Positions 14,635 through 15,254 of a DNA stretch of 15,254 nucleotides are shown here, piece by piece (within the stretch, counting starts at the first letter, position 1; every line of letters starts with the position of its first letter). A program made the position numbers and the translations under genes. Origin of the DNA: an uncultured Frankiales bacterium (GTDB taxonomy: Bacteria > Actinomycetota > Actinomycetes > Mycobacteriales > SCTD01). The stretch spans positions 1-15,254 of the forward strand of contig CAMLIA010000103.1 in the NCBI GenBank assembly GCA_946479905.1. Direction: 5' to 3'. A model generated the notes under the pieces. The model saw nothing but the letters and a program-made list of their open reading frames with translations, was not told where the DNA came from and ran no database searches.

Positions 14635-15254
14635 TCCCCGCGGACGGCGCTGTCGAGCGGGTCTTCCGCGAGGAGTACGGCCGGCTGATCGCCTCGCTCG
14701 TCCGCCGCTTCGGCGACATCGACATCGCCGAGGAGGCGGCGGGCGAGGCGCTCGTGGCCGCACTGGAGAAGTGGCCCGCTTCCGGCGTACCTCCCAACCC
14801 CGGTGGCTGGCTCATGACCACCGCGGGCAACCGCGCGATCGACCGGATCCGCCGCGAGAAGCAGCGCGACGCCAAGCACCAGGCGGCTCTCATGCAGTAC
14901 GACGACACTCCCCACGACCCCACCGGACCCGTCGAGGACGACCGGTTGCGGCTGATCTTCACGTGCTGTCACCCGGCGCTGGCGCCGGAGGCGCGGATCG
15001 CGTTGACCCTCCGGCTCCTCGGCGGGCTGACGGTGGCCGAGATCGCGCAGGCGTTCCTCGTCCCGGAGACCACGATGGCGCAGCGGATCACCCGGGCGAA
15101 GCAGAAGATCGCGGCGGCGAAGGTGCCCTTCCGGGTGCCGGAGGATGCCGATCTCCCGCAGCGCCTCGGTCCCGTGCTCACGGTGCTCTTCCTCGTCTAC
15201 AACGAGGGCTACCTCGCCACCGGTGACGGGGACCCGGTGCGCGCCGAGCTCACG
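14589..15254 (+). CDS. ECF42-type RNA polymerase sigma factor, C-terminus cut off
   Basis: An open frame runs to the right edge with no stop. Sigma-2 begins at VERVFREEYGRLIASLVRRF and continues through AEEAAGEALVAALEKWP and NPGGWLMTTAGNRAIDRIRR. RLIFTCCHPAL is characteristic of the ECF42 (SigJ-like) group, and LTVAEIAQAFLVPETTMAQR is the sigma-4 helix-turn-helix. Members carry a long C-terminal TPR-like extension instead of pairing with an anti-sigma; its start (LGPVLTVLFLVYNEGY) is visible before the cut. The start is unsettled. GTG 14589, after AGGGG (14576-14580), is the nearest conventional start but adds about 14 residues not typical of the family. CTG 14631, in a CTGA overlap with the YCII stop, gives the usual N-terminus but would be a rare start codon. 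The upstream YCII gene is its usual partner and probable target. Confidence 0.92.
   Translation, partial: MRRQGRGASLPGRVLIPADGAVERVFREEYGRLIASLVRRFGDIDIAEEAAGEALVAALEKWPASGVPPNPGGWLMTTAGNRAIDRIRREKQRDAKHQAALMQYDDTPHDPTGPVEDDRLRLIFTCCHPALAPEARIALTLRLLGGLTVAEIAQAFLVPETTMAQRITRAKQKIAAAKVPFRVPEDADLPQRLGPVLTVLFLVYNEGYLATGDGDPVRAELT

Noticed and set aside
13653..15254. Treating the deazaflavin reductase, YCII and sigma genes as part of the hydrolase island
   Set aside because: The YCII-ECF42 pair is a widespread stand-alone unit with its own leader, and nothing in sequence ties it to the hydrolases. The reductase is adjacent but its link is undecided.
1..15254. Mobile element, CRISPR, toxin-antitoxin or phage-defence system
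   Set aside because: No transposase, integrase, terminal repeats, regular spacer array, or toxin- or nuclease-like gene was found on either strand.

Overview
The window is about 70% GC by eye, densely coded, and rich in GTG starts and 1-8 nt gene overlaps. It also holds a Ddn-type deazaflavin (F420) reductase-family gene. Together these point to a high-GC actinobacterium; I cannot name the genus. No tRNA, rRNA, CRISPR, transposase or phage gene is visible, and the window looks like chromosomal accessory metabolism.

Layout: (a) 1-1308, minus strand, a divergent gamma-glutamyltransferase (GGT)-fold enzyme cut by the left edge. (b) 1309-1508, a divergent intergenic region with repeated GTCGAAG half-sites. 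(c) 1509-6187, a tight three-gene plus-strand operon: a short aspartase/fumarase-superfamily lyase, a PAF-acetylhydrolase-like alpha/beta hydrolase and an S9 (DPP4-like) serine peptidase. (d) 6295-8753, a lipoprotein substrate-binding protein of the branched-chain amino acid type and an esterase, closely coupled. (e) 8816-10198, an uncharacterised two-dinucleotide-site flavoprotein. (f) 10404-13639, a second divergent GGT-fold enzyme overlapped by a DUF885 zinc-peptidase-like protein. (g) 13653-14099, a deazaflavin-dependent reductase. (h) 14272-15254, a YCII/DGPF protein followed by an ECF42-type sigma factor cut by the right edge.

Blocks (a)-(f) read as one catabolic island. A single exported binding protein is surrounded by amide, peptide and ester hydrolases with no visible signal peptides, a C-N (or C-O) lyase and a flavoprotein. 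The two GGT paralogues appear to have lost the family's gamma-glutamyl-binding residues and carry Ser where the catalytic Thr sits, so their substrate is probably not an ordinary gamma-glutamyl compound. My best inference is uptake and cytosolic dismantling of an unidentified amide- or peptide-linked compound, with the transporter permease elsewhere. Block (h) is a separate, widely conserved ECF42 regulatory pair with its own candidate promoter. All homology statements are from reading sequence by eye against remembered family motifs; no search was run.
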